Assembly: GCA_948467545.1 (NCBI GenBank)
Contig: CAOKER010000010.1
Span: forward strand, 19,360 to 83,359
DNA length: 64,000 nucleotides
Source: an uncultured Eubacteriales bacterium
GTDB lineage: Bacteria; Bacillota; Clostridia; Oscillospirales; CAG-272
Direction: 5' to 3'
Of the stretch, positions 26,710 to 35,481 are shown in pieces (within the stretch, counting starts at the first letter, position 1; the number at the start of each line of letters is the position of its first letter). The position numbers and the translations under genes are program-made. The notes beneath the pieces were generated by a model, which searched no databases, was not told the DNA's origin, and saw only the letters and a program-made list of their open reading frames with translations.

Positions 26710-26721
26710 AATAATATATAT

Positions 26722-26765
26722 TGCCGACAAGCCCGTGCATTTTTTGTTGCACGGGCTTGTCGGCA
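26722..26765. terminator. Bidirectional terminator with an 18-bp perfect stem
   Basis: Bases 26722-26739 pair perfectly with 26748-26765 around a T-rich loop. It separates the plus-strand small gene from the converging DUF3842 gene. The flanks are AT-rich but have no long T-run. Confidence 0.75.
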
Positions 26766-26803
26766 TATAATTATGTATCGGGAGAATAGAATCGGAATAA
26801 CTT

Positions 26804-27208
26804 TTATTCTAAATTATTAATCTCTTCGATTACGCATTTAATTAAGTAGTTTATATTTCCATTCTGTGCTCCGGCAATTATATTATCACATTGATTTACC
26901 GGAATCAAAATACGTTTTGCATTGCTTCTTCCAATTGCAACGGCCATCTTTTCGGTGATTTCGCCGTAAAGAGAATCCGTTATAACTATCCCTATGGGAC
27001 CGATTATTAAATCGGCTTTTCTGCATCCTACCACGACGGCATTTTCTCCGGTTGCAACGTGATCGGCCCCTGCTTTCAGCATTGCGGCAGATGCTGTACT
27101 GTTGGTGCCTACGGCGGTTATTTCGGAGTTCGGAATGCTTCCCTTAATAGAAGAAACAAGCTGTTTTCCGATACCGCCTCCCTGAGCGTCAATTATAAGT
27201 ATATTCAT
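26804..27208 (-). CDS. DUF3842 family protein
   Basis: The 134-residue protein begins MNILIIDAQGGGIGKQLVSS, a Rossmann-like glycine-rich strand-turn typical of DUF3842, and continues with VGTNSTASAAMLKAGAD and VGCRKADLIIGPIGIV. The family is common in Clostridia, of unknown function, possibly nucleotide binding. It is monocistronic with its own promoter. GGAGG-like sequence precedes the start at 27208. Confidence 0.85.
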   Translation of the reverse strand: MNILIIDAQGGGIGKQLVSSIKGSIPNSEITAVGTNSTASAAMLKAGADHVATGENAVVVGCRKADLIIGPIGIVITDSLYGEITEKMAVAIGRSNAKRILIPVNQCDNIIAGAQNGNINYLIKCVIEEINNLE

Positions 27209-27271
27209 AATGGCTGACCTCCGTTTATGCTTTGGTTTATTGGTATGACCGCCTTTAACTTCTATTGAAAA

Positions 27272-27300
27272 ATTATAGCATAAAGAGATTTATAAATCAA
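27272..27300 (-). promoter_or_regulatory. Sigma-A promoter of the DUF3842 gene
   Basis: On the minus strand TTGATT (27295-27300) and TATAAT (27272-27277) have a 17-base spacer. Just upstream (27301-27345) are two ATAACTGT-type repeats, including the palindrome ATAAC-T-GTTAT, which may be an operator. Confidence 0.7.
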
Positions 27301-27467
27301 CAGTATAACTGTATGAAAATATTTATAACTGTTATGTTATAGCTTAACCGTTATTTGTAAGCCTGCGGATATGTGTAAATCTATAGTTATGGTACAGGCA
27401 GCTGCCGTGTGTAGTTCAGGTATCATTTTTACAGACGGAAGGGGAATGTCAGAGTGTCTTCAAGACG

Positions 27468-27610
27468 CCCCATGTTTGGGTGGTAAATGCCGTAAGCGTC
27501 ATCACTTACGGCTGCGATTGGGATTAAGCCGACGTTTGGTTCTTTTGACGGAGGATACTGTAATTTTACGGAGCCTCGGACAGTATCTTTATGGGGTCAA
27601 AATTTTTTTT
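27468..27610 (+). other. Candidate structured RNA in a long intergenic region
   Basis: In the 890-base gap before the nucleotide-sugar dehydratase gene, CCCCAT (27468-27473) can pair with ATGGGG (27591-27596), enclosing GCCGTAAG/CTTACGGC (27489-27496 with 27505-27512) and GATACTGT/ACAGTATC (27554-27561 with 27580-27587). Eight T residues follow at 27603-27610. This looks like a multi-stem RNA with a terminator end. It does not match any riboswitch consensus I know, and no clear promoter is visible. The reading frames across it have no ribosome binding site. Confidence 0.35.
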
Positions 27611-27905
27611 ATATGTTTTCGTCACTTACTTAAAATATAAAAATATGTATAAAAACTGCGGCTGTATAAAAAAAGAATAAAAAAACGAAATTTTACAAAA
27701 AAGAATAAAATGGATAGTATTGAGGTATTGACTTTTTTAATAGAGAAAGTTATAATATTATTAATAATTATTAATAATAATTATTTTTTTTGTTCTATAT
27801 ACGAACGGTCAAAGCTTTTGTGAAAAATAATAAAAATTTTTTTGCTTTTATATGTCAGTGAAAACGTTATTTACTGCTTTATGAAACCGACTGATTAAAA
27901 ATAAT

Positions 27906-27988
27906 AAAATCGGACAAGACTGCGGAGATTTGAAAAGTCGAACAGGGCTTCGGGAATATGAAAAATTGGACAAGGCTTCGGGAACGTG
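27906..27988. repeat. Three degenerate 28-bp tandem repeats
   Basis: Three consecutive units (27906-27932, 27933-27960, 27961-27988) share the pattern AAAAnTnGGACAAGGCTTCG followed by GGAAnnTG. They lie just upstream of the dehydratase gene. The stretch 27611-27905 before it is very AT-rich and holds nothing I can support. Confidence 0.55.
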
Positions 27989-28097
27989 CAAAAGCTGTGG
28001 TCATAAGTATGTAGGGTAAAGGATTATAAGTTTTGCGGTGAAAAGCCGGTATTATATAGGTATTATATATTTTTTAGAGATAGTATGAGGATTTACA

Positions 28098-30014
28098 ATG
28101 GATTTTCGAAAACTGTTGACCGGAAAAAGCAGAAAAATTGTGCTGTTTGTTTTTGACGTTATATGCTTTGCGTTAATCGATCTTTTTTATTATATTTTTG
28201 CAGCGCACAGTCATTATATAAACGTTTCCGACGGCGGTTTGTTTATCAGGAATTCTATTCTTTTAATTGTTTCCGTTTTCTCGGTTCGTGTGATTTTCAG
28301 GGTGTATGTCAATATCTGGAGATATACGAATACATATGCAAATCTGAATCTTGTAATGTCGGATTTTTGCGGAACGGTTCTTGCTCTGCTTCTTTCGGCG
28401 ATTATCGGAACTTGGGAAGGCATGTGGCATATAGCATTTGTCTCCTCGGTTAATTTAATTGCCGCTCTGACATCAAGGTTTTGTTATCGTCTGATTTACA
28501 AGCATATAAACAGAAACGAACCGGATCGCTTAATGGAAAACGTTGCGATTGTCGGCGCGGGCCAGCTTGGAGCTTTTCTTGTAGACGATCTCAGACTTAA
28601 CTCTCATTCGATTTATAGGCCTGTATTCTTTATAGATAACGACAGAACAAAGGCGGGCAGCCGTATTTCCGGCATACCTGTTTTTCATGACGGGGATGAT
28701 GTTGCCGCACTTATTAAAAAGTATTCGGTAAGTGAAGTTTTTATTGCAATTAATAATCTTGACAGCGATCTTGCATCATGGCTATATAATTTTTACAGCA
28801 AAACAGGCTGTCAGATTAAAATTTATGATACGCCAGTCCGTGAATTTACCGGGAAGCCGAAGAAACGTGTTATAAGGGACTTTCAGATTGAAGACATTCT
28901 TTTCCGCAAGCCTTTAAGCTTGGAGGATTGTGCCGTAAAGGATTACTATGCGGGAAAAACCGTGCTCGTTACGGGCGGCGGAGGCTCTATCGGAAGCGAG
29001 CTTTGCCGTCAGATAGCGGCTTGCAGTCCGAAAAAGCTTATAATTCTTGATATTTATGAGAACAACGCTTATGATATTCAGCAGGAGCTTTACCGTGACT
29101 GGGGTGAAAATATAAATCTTACGGTGGAAATTGCCTCGGTTCGTGACAGAAAGCGCCTTAATTGTATATTCAAAAGTTATCATCCCGATATTGTTTTTCA
29201 CGCTGCTGCTCATAAGCATGTTCCTCTTATGGAATACAGCGGATGTGAGGCAATAAAGAATAATGTAATAGGAACGTATAATGTTGCCGATATGGCGGAA
29301 AAATACGGAACCGAAAAATTTATTCTTATATCAACCGATAAGGCTGTCAATCCCACTAATATAATGGGAGCTTCCAAACGTCTGTGTGAGATGATTGTTC
29401 AAAGCCGCATTGACAGCAAAACCTCGTTTGCGGCCGTTAGATTTGGAAATGTACTCGGCTCCAACGGCTCTGTGATACCGCTGTTTAAACAGCAGATTGC
29501 GGATGGGGGACCTATTACAATTACCGATAAAAGAATCATACGTTATTTTATGACGATTCCGGAGGCGAGCCAGCTTGTAATGCAGACGGGTGCTATGGCG
29601 AAAAAGGGCGAACTTTTTGTTCTCGATATGGGTAAGCCTGTCAGAATTTATGATTTGGCCGTAAATATGATTAAGCTTTCCGGTTTGGAACCCAATATCG
29701 ATATTAAAATTGAAGAAATCGGCCTGCGTCCCGGTGAAAAGCTTTATGAAGAGCTTCTTATGAAAACCGAGCATCTTACCAAAACCGAAAATAATATGAT
29801 ATTTATCGAAAAGGATGTAGCGCTTTCACGTTCTGCGGTAGACGAAAAAATCAAAATACTGAATGACGCAGTTGCCGCGGTCGAAGCCGGGGCGGAGAGA
29901 TCTTATATAAGGTATGCGGTAGCAAATGTAGTCCCTACTTTCCATGAGCCTGATGAGATTAACTGTACGGCCGAGAGCTCCGCTGAAATGAAAACGATGC
30001 AGATGAGTATTTGA
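28098..30014 (+). CDS. Membrane-bound nucleotide-sugar 4,6-dehydratase (CapD/PglF type)
   Basis: The 638-residue protein has about four N-terminal membrane helices (to about residue 130), a first Rossmann domain (VAIVGAGQLGAFLVDDL) and a C-terminal extended SDR domain with NAD motif VTGGGGSIGSELCRQI and active-site region LISTDKAVNPTNIMGASKR. This architecture is that of UDP-GlcNAc 4,6-dehydratases that start the synthesis of bacillosamine, FucNAc or related sugars for surface glycans. GAGG precedes ATG 28098. It stands alone in its transcript here, ended by a terminator, but galactofuranose and LCP genes 27 kb away point to the same wall-glycan theme. The exact product sugar cannot be told. 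Confidence 0.9.
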   Translation: MDFRKLLTGKSRKIVLFVFDVICFALIDLFYYIFAAHSHYINVSDGGLFIRNSILLIVSVFSVRVIFRVYVNIWRYTNTYANLNLVMSDFCGTVLALLLSAIIGTWEGMWHIAFVSSVNLIAALTSRFCYRLIYKHINRNEPDRLMENVAIVGAGQLGAFLVDDLRLNSHSIYRPVFFIDNDRTKAGSRISGIPVFHDGDDVAALIKKYSVSEVFIAINNLDSDLASWLYNFYSKTGCQIKIYDTPVREFTGKPKKRVIRDFQIEDILFRKPLSLEDCAVKDYYAGKTVLVTGGGGSIGSELCRQIAACSPKKLIILDIYENNAYDIQQELYRDWGENINLTVEIASVRDRKRLNCIFKSYHPDIVFHAAAHKHVPLMEYSGCEAIKNNVIGTYNVADMAEKYGTEKFILISTDKAVNPTNIMGASKRLCEMIVQSRIDSKTSFAAVRFGNVLGSNGSVIPLFKQQIADGGPITITDKRIIRYFMTIPEASQLVMQTGAMAKKGELFVLDMGKPVRIYDLAVNMIKLSGLEPNIDIKIEEIGLRPGEKLYEELLMKTEHLTKTENNMIFIEKDVALSRSAVDEKIKILNDAVAAVEAGAERSYIRYAVANVVPTFHEPDEINCTAESSAEMKTMQMSI

Positions 30015-30046
30015 TGCGGAAAGCATAACATTATGTAAAATTGTAT

Positions 30047-30083
30047 AAATTTCACCTCATTTTATATGCGGTGAAATTTTTTA
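30047..30083 (+). terminator. Terminator after the dehydratase gene
   Basis: AAATTTCACC (30047-30056) pairs perfectly with GGTGAAATTT (30070-30079) and is followed by T residues. The MFS gene begins only 23 bases later, so some readthrough may feed it. Confidence 0.7.
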
Positions 30084-30105
30084 CTTTTTGTGTAATGGGG
30101 TATTG

Positions 30106-31443
30106 ATGGATATTTATAGTTTTCGTATAACAAGAAGGCTGGACTTAAAGATGAATGTTACCATTTCAAAAAAACAGATTGACCGCGGAGCCCGCAAAGT
30201 ATTTTTGCTCTGCGTGCTTGCTTACACTGCCATATATGTCGGAAGAAAGAACTTTTCCGTATGCCTTTCCGCGATGATTTCAGAGGGATTTATCGACAAG
30301 GTTGCGGGAGGCGCGGCAGGAACCGCGTTTCTCGTCGTATATGCTGTCGGACAATTTATAAACGGAATGATTTCTGACCGTGTTTCATCATCATTTATGA
30401 TTACTGTCGGATTGCTGGGAGCCGGTGCGGCAAACATAAGTATGGCATTTAATCGTTTTTCTCAGATTGTTCCGGTTATATGGTGTATATGCGGAATTTT
30501 TTGTTCTATGCTGTGGTCTGCGGTAATAAAATGTATCGCTCAGTGGCTTCCCTCGGAACGTGTTGAGCGTGCAGGCGTGAATTTGTCGGTTACCGTGCCT
30601 CTCGGCTCGGTAATTACATATCTGATTGCAACGTTTTCTCTTCGCTGCGCCGGTTGGAGAACTGTTTTTTTGATATGCGGCTCTGTTTGTATTATTTCCG
30701 GATTTGTTTTTATATTTTCGGTAAAACACATGGCAGAATATATTGAATATATTTCAAGAGGCGGCGGAGAGTACCGCGGAAAGTCTGATATTTCGGCGTC
30801 AGGTACAAATAGTATGAGTTCGGGCTTGATTTCCTTAATATTTTCATTTGAAATGCTTCTAATAATCGCTTCTGTAATGTGCAACGGTGTTTTGAAGGAT
30901 GGACTTGACCTTTGGACGCCTACATTTATCAGTGAATACTTTGAAGTATCGGCGTCTTTTACGGCCTTGCTTATGTCTTTAATTCCCTTGCTGAATGTAG
31001 CCGGGGCATATCTTTCCGAATTTTTTTATTCTAAAATGCATCTTGATGAGATGTCTGTGACTGCGGTTATGTACGGAATTGCCGTTCTGTGTTTTATACC
31101 TGTATGTATTTTTACGGCGGCAGGTGTAACAGGCGTTTTTGGCAGATGGGTATCTGTTATATTGCTTGCATTTATTATGATGACAACGACCGGCGCGAAC
31201 ACTATGCTTATGACGTTTATACCTCTCAGATATAAGCGTAGCGGAAGGGTATCCGGTATATCCGGAATGCTTAACGCCTTTTCATATGCCGGCGCGGCGT
31301 GCTCCGGCATTACCGTCGGCTTGATTTCCGAGTACGGCGGATGGAGCGTTACAATTCTTTCTTTCGCTGCAATTTCTTTGCTTGGCGCTGCTATATCCGC
31401 AATTTGTATCAGATTGTGGCGAGGTAAAATATCAACGCTGTAG
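30106..31443 (+). CDS. MFS transporter of the organophosphate:phosphate antiporter (UhpC/GlpT-like) type
   Basis: The protein of about 445 residues has 12 hydrophobic segments. The N-terminal signature YTAIYVGRKNFSVCLSAM matches the OPA family (Y-x3-Y-x2-R-x-N), whose members exchange phosphorylated sugars or glycerol-3-phosphate for phosphate. The start at ATG 30106 follows a GGGG ribosome binding site at short spacing; ATG 30151 is another possibility. The substrate is unknown, and a sensor role like UhpC is unlikely as no two-component genes are nearby. Confidence 0.85.
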   Translation: MDIYSFRITRRLDLKMNVTISKKQIDRGARKVFLLCVLAYTAIYVGRKNFSVCLSAMISEGFIDKVAGGAAGTAFLVVYAVGQFINGMISDRVSSSFMITVGLLGAGAANISMAFNRFSQIVPVIWCICGIFCSMLWSAVIKCIAQWLPSERVERAGVNLSVTVPLGSVITYLIATFSLRCAGWRTVFLICGSVCIISGFVFIFSVKHMAEYIEYISRGGGEYRGKSDISASGTNSMSSGLISLIFSFEMLLIIASVMCNGVLKDGLDLWTPTFISEYFEVSASFTALLMSLIPLLNVAGAYLSEFFYSKMHLDEMSVTAVMYGIAVLCFIPVCIFTAAGVTGVFGRWVSVILLAFIMMTTTGANTMLMTFIPLRYKRSGRVSGISGMLNAFSYAGAACSGITVGLISEYGGWSVTILSFAAISLLGAAISAICIRLWRGKISTL

Positions 31444-31509
31444 TTTTTTACTGAATGTTTTAGTTTTAAAATCAATCTCTTACCGCTTGTTGAAACAAAT
31501 TTAAAATAA

Positions 31510-31548
31510 ATCGGCATTCCCTTAAAAAATAATTTCGGGAATGCCGAT
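31510..31548. terminator. Bidirectional terminator between MFS gene and purine-transport operon
   Basis: TCGGCATTCCC (31511-31521) pairs with GGGAATGCCGA (31537-31547) around an A-rich loop, between two converging genes. Confidence 0.7.
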
Positions 31549-31561
31549 CTGCTTTATAAAA

Positions 31562-32551
31562 TTATCTTTCCTCACGGAAATATGCTAAACCGAGACTTGC
31601 CGGCGGTTGATTTTCACGCTTTTTTCTGATGCTTGTGGCTACCAATACCACAATTGTAACAACATACGGAAGCATTTTAAAAAGTTCCTGAGAGCTTCTG
31701 CTTAATCCCGGAATAAATAGATATACAATATAAAGTCCGCCGAAAAGGATTGAGCCGATTATGCCTATATCGGGCTTCCAAATTGCGAAAATTACGAGAG
31801 CTATCGCAAGCCATCCCCTGTCTCCAAAGCCGTTGTTGGACCATACGCCCATTGTATAATCCATTACATAGTAGAGACCTCCGAGTCCGGCAATTACGCT
31901 TCCGACGCAGGTGGCAATGTATTTATAAAAGCTGACATTTATTCCGGCTGCATCGGCAGTTGCGGGATTTTCACCTACGGCACGCAGCTGCAGTCCGATT
32001 CTCGTGTGCTTAAAAAAGAAAGCGGAAAACAAAGCTATGATTACGGCAAGGTATGCAAGAAAACCGTACGAAAGGAAGATTTCTCCGAACCAGCCGAGCT
32101 TTTCTGCGAACGGCAGTTGTGCGCGGAAGAAGTTGCTTGTCTTTATAAGAGAAACCGAAGCGGTCTGGCTTCCCGTAAGACTTGCAAGCGAACCTCCGAA
32201 AAAGTTGCCGAAGCCGATTCCGAATGTGGTGAGCGCAAGTCCTGTGACGTTTTGATTTGCTCTTAAGGTAACGGTTAAAAAACAGTAGATGAGTCCCATC
32301 AAAACGGATCCGACTATAGATGAAAGAACAGGAATTGCAATTGCAAGAAAAGCATTTAGAGGCTCTGCAGAGGGTACGGACTGCTCGTAGAGGAAAGCAC
32401 CGATAACTCCGCATATACTGCCTACATACATGACTCCGGGAATTCCAAGATTTAAATTTCCGGATTTTTCGGTGATAATCTCTCCGGTCGAACCGTAAAG
32501 AAGCGGTATTCCCTGAACAATTGCACGCTGAAGAACAGTTGAAATAATCAT
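31562..32551 (-). CDS. ABC transporter permease of the BMP/nucleoside type (second permease)
   Basis: The 329-residue membrane protein belongs to the BPD_transp_2 permease family (LivM/RbsC fold) with about 8-10 helices. Family motifs are PLLYGSTGEIITEKSGNLNL near the N terminus, and AVGENPATADAAGINV followed by ATCVGSVIAGLGGLYYV in the cytosolic coupling region. It is the YufQ-like partner of the permease encoded just upstream (start 32551, stop of the other at 32552, no gap). GGAGG precedes the start. The system imports purine nucleosides or bases; see the lipoprotein and adenine deaminase entries. Confidence 0.9.
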   Translation of the reverse strand: MIISTVLQRAIVQGIPLLYGSTGEIITEKSGNLNLGIPGVMYVGSICGVIGAFLYEQSVPSAEPLNAFLAIAIPVLSSIVGSVLMGLIYCFLTVTLRANQNVTGLALTTFGIGFGNFFGGSLASLTGSQTASVSLIKTSNFFRAQLPFAEKLGWFGEIFLSYGFLAYLAVIIALFSAFFFKHTRIGLQLRAVGENPATADAAGINVSFYKYIATCVGSVIAGLGGLYYVMDYTMGVWSNNGFGDRGWLAIALVIFAIWKPDIGIIGSILFGGLYIVYLFIPGLSRSSQELFKMLPYVVTIVVLVATSIRKKRENQPPASLGLAYFREER

Positions 32552-33667
32552 TTATTTTTCCTCCTTATGAGCGCGCCTTACAAGCTTATAATTTATAAAG
32601 AATTCACTTCCGATTATGAAAAACAGAATAATCCCGGAGATTATATCCGCAAAAGCTTCGTTTAGACGAAAAACGGTTGCAATTTCACTTGCTCCGCGGT
32701 CTAAAAATACAAGAAGAAATGATGTCAATATCATATAAATGGGATTGAATTTTGCAAGCCATGATACCATAATCGCGGTAAAACCGCGTCCGTCAGCCGT
32801 TGTGGTTGCAATTGTGTGATTAGTACCCGCCACAAGGATGAGGCCGGCAATTCCGCATATCGCACCCGAAAGCGCCATTGTTCGTATAATTGTTTTTTTC
32901 ACGTTGATACCGACATAGCGTGCGGTATTTTCACTTTCTCCGACGACCGAAAGTTCGTAGCCGTGTTTGCTGAAATTTAAGTATACATACATTATAATCA
33001 GGATTGCAATAACAATGAGAATATTTATGGTATAGTCCTGTCCTAAAAGTGAGGGAAACCAGCCTTCATGACCGGACTGATTTATAATTCCGATTTTGCC
33101 GGAACCCTTGGGGACCTCCCATTTTACAATAAAATATTGGATAAGCTGCATTGCTACGTAATTCATCATTAATGTAAAAAGCGTTTCGTTTGTGCTCCAG
33201 TTCGCTTTGCATACGGCGGGAATAATTCCCCATATTGCGCCTGCCGCAATCGAACAGATAACCATAACCGTCATCAGCAGCCAAGCGGGCAGCTTGCTTC
33301 CGAGTGTAATCATACATGCTGCCGCCGCAAGGCCTCCTATAAGTACCTGACCTTCCGCGCCGATATTCCAGAAACGCATTTTAAATGCGGGAGTAACGGC
33401 CAGCGCAATGCATAGCAGAAGCGCAACGTTTTGCATGAGCTGCCAGATTCTGCGAGCGGTACCGAATGCGCCCTTGAACATTGTGGCATAAACTTCGAGC
33501 GGATTTTGTCCGGTCAGCATTATTGTGACGACGGCCGAGACGATAAGCGCAAGCAAGACAGCCGTTATTCGGACAAGCCATGACTGCCACCACGGCATTT
33601 CGTCGCGTTTTGTGATATGGATAAACGGCTCACGTATTTCTTTTTCGGCATTTTTAGTTGCTGCCAT
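32552..33667 (-). CDS. ABC transporter permease of the BMP/nucleoside type (first permease)
   Basis: The protein of about 371 residues is a YufP-like BPD_transp_2 permease with about 10 helices. Diagnostic segments are MRFWNIGAEGQVLIGGLAAA, NYVAMQLIQYFIV and VVGESENTARYVGINVKKTI. It may start at ATG 33667 (AGGTGA before it) or at GTG 33676; either way the start lies inside the 3' end of the ATPase gene, which ends at 33654, so translation is coupled. It pairs with the second permease to form the membrane channel. Confidence 0.9.
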   Translation of the reverse strand: MAATKNAEKEIREPFIHITKRDEMPWWQSWLVRITAVLLALIVSAVVTIMLTGQNPLEVYATMFKGAFGTARRIWQLMQNVALLLCIALAVTPAFKMRFWNIGAEGQVLIGGLAAAACMITLGSKLPAWLLMTVMVICSIAAGAIWGIIPAVCKANWSTNETLFTLMMNYVAMQLIQYFIVKWEVPKGSGKIGIINQSGHEGWFPSLLGQDYTINILIVIAILIIMYVYLNFSKHGYELSVVGESENTARYVGINVKKTIIRTMALSGAICGIAGLILVAGTNHTIATTTADGRGFTAIMVSWLAKFNPIYMILTSFLLVFLDRGASEIATVFRLNEAFADIISGIILFFIIGSEFFINYKLVRRAHKEEK

Positions 33668-35282
33668 CGGATTCACCTGCCTTTATCGTCTTTTCCGGGT
33701 GTGGGCTTTCCGCTCCGGAATTATTTTCGGGGCAGTCTCTTTTATTTTCGCTCAGACCGCTTTTCTTGTTTTTTGTCATAAGGAAACCTATTTCTTCCTT
33801 TTTTGCATTTCTGCCGTCTACGATTCCGGTAATTCTGCCGGAATTGATTACCATAATTCGATCGCACAGCTCAATCAAAACGTCGAGATCTTCTCCGACG
33901 AATATTACGGCAACACCGGATTCTTTTTGTTTTGTGAGCAAATTGTATATTGTATATGATGAGTTAATATCAAGCCCGCGGACGGGGTACGCGGTCATAA
34001 GAACCGAAGGCGCAGAAGAAATTTCGCGTCCGACAAGCACTTTTTGCACATTTCCGCCGGATAATTTACGTACGGGAGTATAAGCGCTCGGAGTGACGAC
34101 CTGTAAACTGTCGATTATCTGATCCGCAAGACTGTGGGGATTTTTTCGGTTAAGAAACAGCGATTTGCCTTTTCGGTAGCTGCGGAGCATCATATTGTCA
34201 ATTATATTCATATTTCCGACAAGTCCCATACCGAGGCGGTCCTCAGGGACAAATGACAGTCGTACTCCGAGCTCGCGTATCTGAATCGGTGTACGGTCAC
34301 GCAGATTTACCGAATTTCCGCTTTTTGGATCTGAATATAATATTTCACCGTCGTCAAGACGCTGAAGCCCCGCAATAGCTTCGAGCAGCTCTCTTTGACC
34401 GCTTCCTGCTATTCCCGCTATACCGAGAATTTCGCCGGAACGTGCCTCAAAGGATATATCGTCAAGAATTTTTAGGCCGTCTGTTCCTGTGAAGCTGACA
34501 TGCTTTACTATAAGGCGGTCGCAGACGTTTTTCGGTTCGGTGCGCTCGATGTTTAGCGTTATTTTTTTGCCCACCATCATTTCCGTAAGCTTCGCTTCAT
34601 CCGTTTCGCGGGTTTCGACCGTCGCCACGTGCTGCCCTTTGCAGAGAACGGCTACGCGATCTGAGATTTCAAGTACCTCATGAAGCTTATGTGTAATAAT
34701 TATTACAGATTTTCTTTCGGAGCGCATTCGCCTAAGAACTGAAAACAGACGGTCGGTTTCCTGCGGAGTGAGAACCGCCGTGGGTTCATCGAGAATAAGT
34801 ATATCGGCGCCTCGGTACAGTACCTTGATAATTTCTACCGTTTGTTTTTCAGATACCGACATTTCATATATCTTTTTGTCCGGTTCGAGGCTGAAGCCGT
34901 AACGTTCGGTAATTTCCGCAATTCTCTTTTTTGCCTCTGAGATCGAAAATTTTTTTCCGTCGTCTATTCCGAGGATGATATTTTCGGCGGCCGTAAATAC
35001 GTCGACAAGTTTAAAATGCTGGTGAATCATTCCTATTTTATAACGGAATGCATCCTTTGGAGAGCGAATTACGACTTCATCTCCGCCTACTAAAATCTGA
35101 CCGTCGTCCGGAAAATAAATTCCGGAAATCATATTCATAAGTGTGGTTTTTCCGCTTCCGTTTTCTCCCAAAATGGCAAGAATTTCACCATTTCGGACGT
35201 CAAGGTCTACATTATAATTAGCGATAACATGTCCGAATTTTTTCGTTACATGCTTTAGCTCAATAGCAACAGCATTGTTCAC
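33654..35282 (-). CDS. ABC transporter ATPase with two nucleotide-binding domains (nucleoside type)
   Basis: The 542-residue protein has two ATPase domains as in the sugar/nucleoside importer class (RbsA, YufO). Domain 1 has Walker A GENGSGKTTLMNMI and Walker B ILILDEPTAVLTPQE, but an altered signature (MSVSEKQTVEI instead of LSVGQ/LSGGQ type). Domain 2 has the degenerate P-loop GIAGSGQREL usual for this class, with LSGGNVQKVLVGRE. It starts with GTG 35282 at 7 bases from GGAGG. The polar C-terminal tail (about 30 residues after LMTKNKK) is not part of the core. A terminator separates it from the lipoprotein gene. Confidence 0.9.
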   Translation of the reverse strand: MNNAVAIELKHVTKKFGHVIANYNVDLDVRNGEILAILGENGSGKTTLMNMISGIYFPDDGQILVGGDEVVIRSPKDAFRYKIGMIHQHFKLVDVFTAAENIILGIDDGKKFSISEAKKRIAEITERYGFSLEPDKKIYEMSVSEKQTVEIIKVLYRGADILILDEPTAVLTPQETDRLFSVLRRMRSERKSVIIITHKLHEVLEISDRVAVLCKGQHVATVETRETDEAKLTEMMVGKKITLNIERTEPKNVCDRLIVKHVSFTGTDGLKILDDISFEARSGEILGIAGIAGSGQRELLEAIAGLQRLDDGEILYSDPKSGNSVNLRDRTPIQIRELGVRLSFVPEDRLGMGLVGNMNIIDNMMLRSYRKGKSLFLNRKNPHSLADQIIDSLQVVTPSAYTPVRKLSGGNVQKVLVGREISSAPSVLMTAYPVRGLDINSSYTIYNLLTKQKESGVAVIFVGEDLDVLIELCDRIMVINSGRITGIVDGRNAKKEEIGFLMTKNKKSGLSENKRDCPENNSGAESPHPEKTIKAGESDGSN

Positions 35283-35396
35283 ACCGTTACCTCCAATTTG
35301 AAATTCTTAATGAATCGGACTGTAAAATTAATTTAAAAGTAAAACACACCGTGACGATGTTTTGTCTATTATAAATTAATTTGTCGGTTATAAAAT

Positions 35397-35424
35397 CAAA
35401 AAAAGGCGGGGCAGTCGCCCCGCC
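35397..35424 (-). terminator. Intra-operon terminator after the binding-protein gene
   Basis: GGCGGGGC-AGTC-GCCCCGCC is a perfect 8-bp stem, with seven A residues on the plus strand that give a T-run on the minus strand. It lies between the lipoprotein gene and the ATPase gene of the same system, a common device to make more binding protein than transporter. Confidence 0.8.
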
Positions 35425-35481
35425 CTTGAAAAAACAGTAATAAACCGCATTCGACGCGATTTATCTGCTCAGGCATTATAA

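Noticed and set aside
27478..27495. T-box-like GGGTGGTA followed by GCCG
   Set aside because: The T-box core needs TGGNACCGCG with a matching antiterminator and a downstream synthetase or amino-acid gene. Here the core differs and the nearest gene is a sugar dehydratase 600 bases away.
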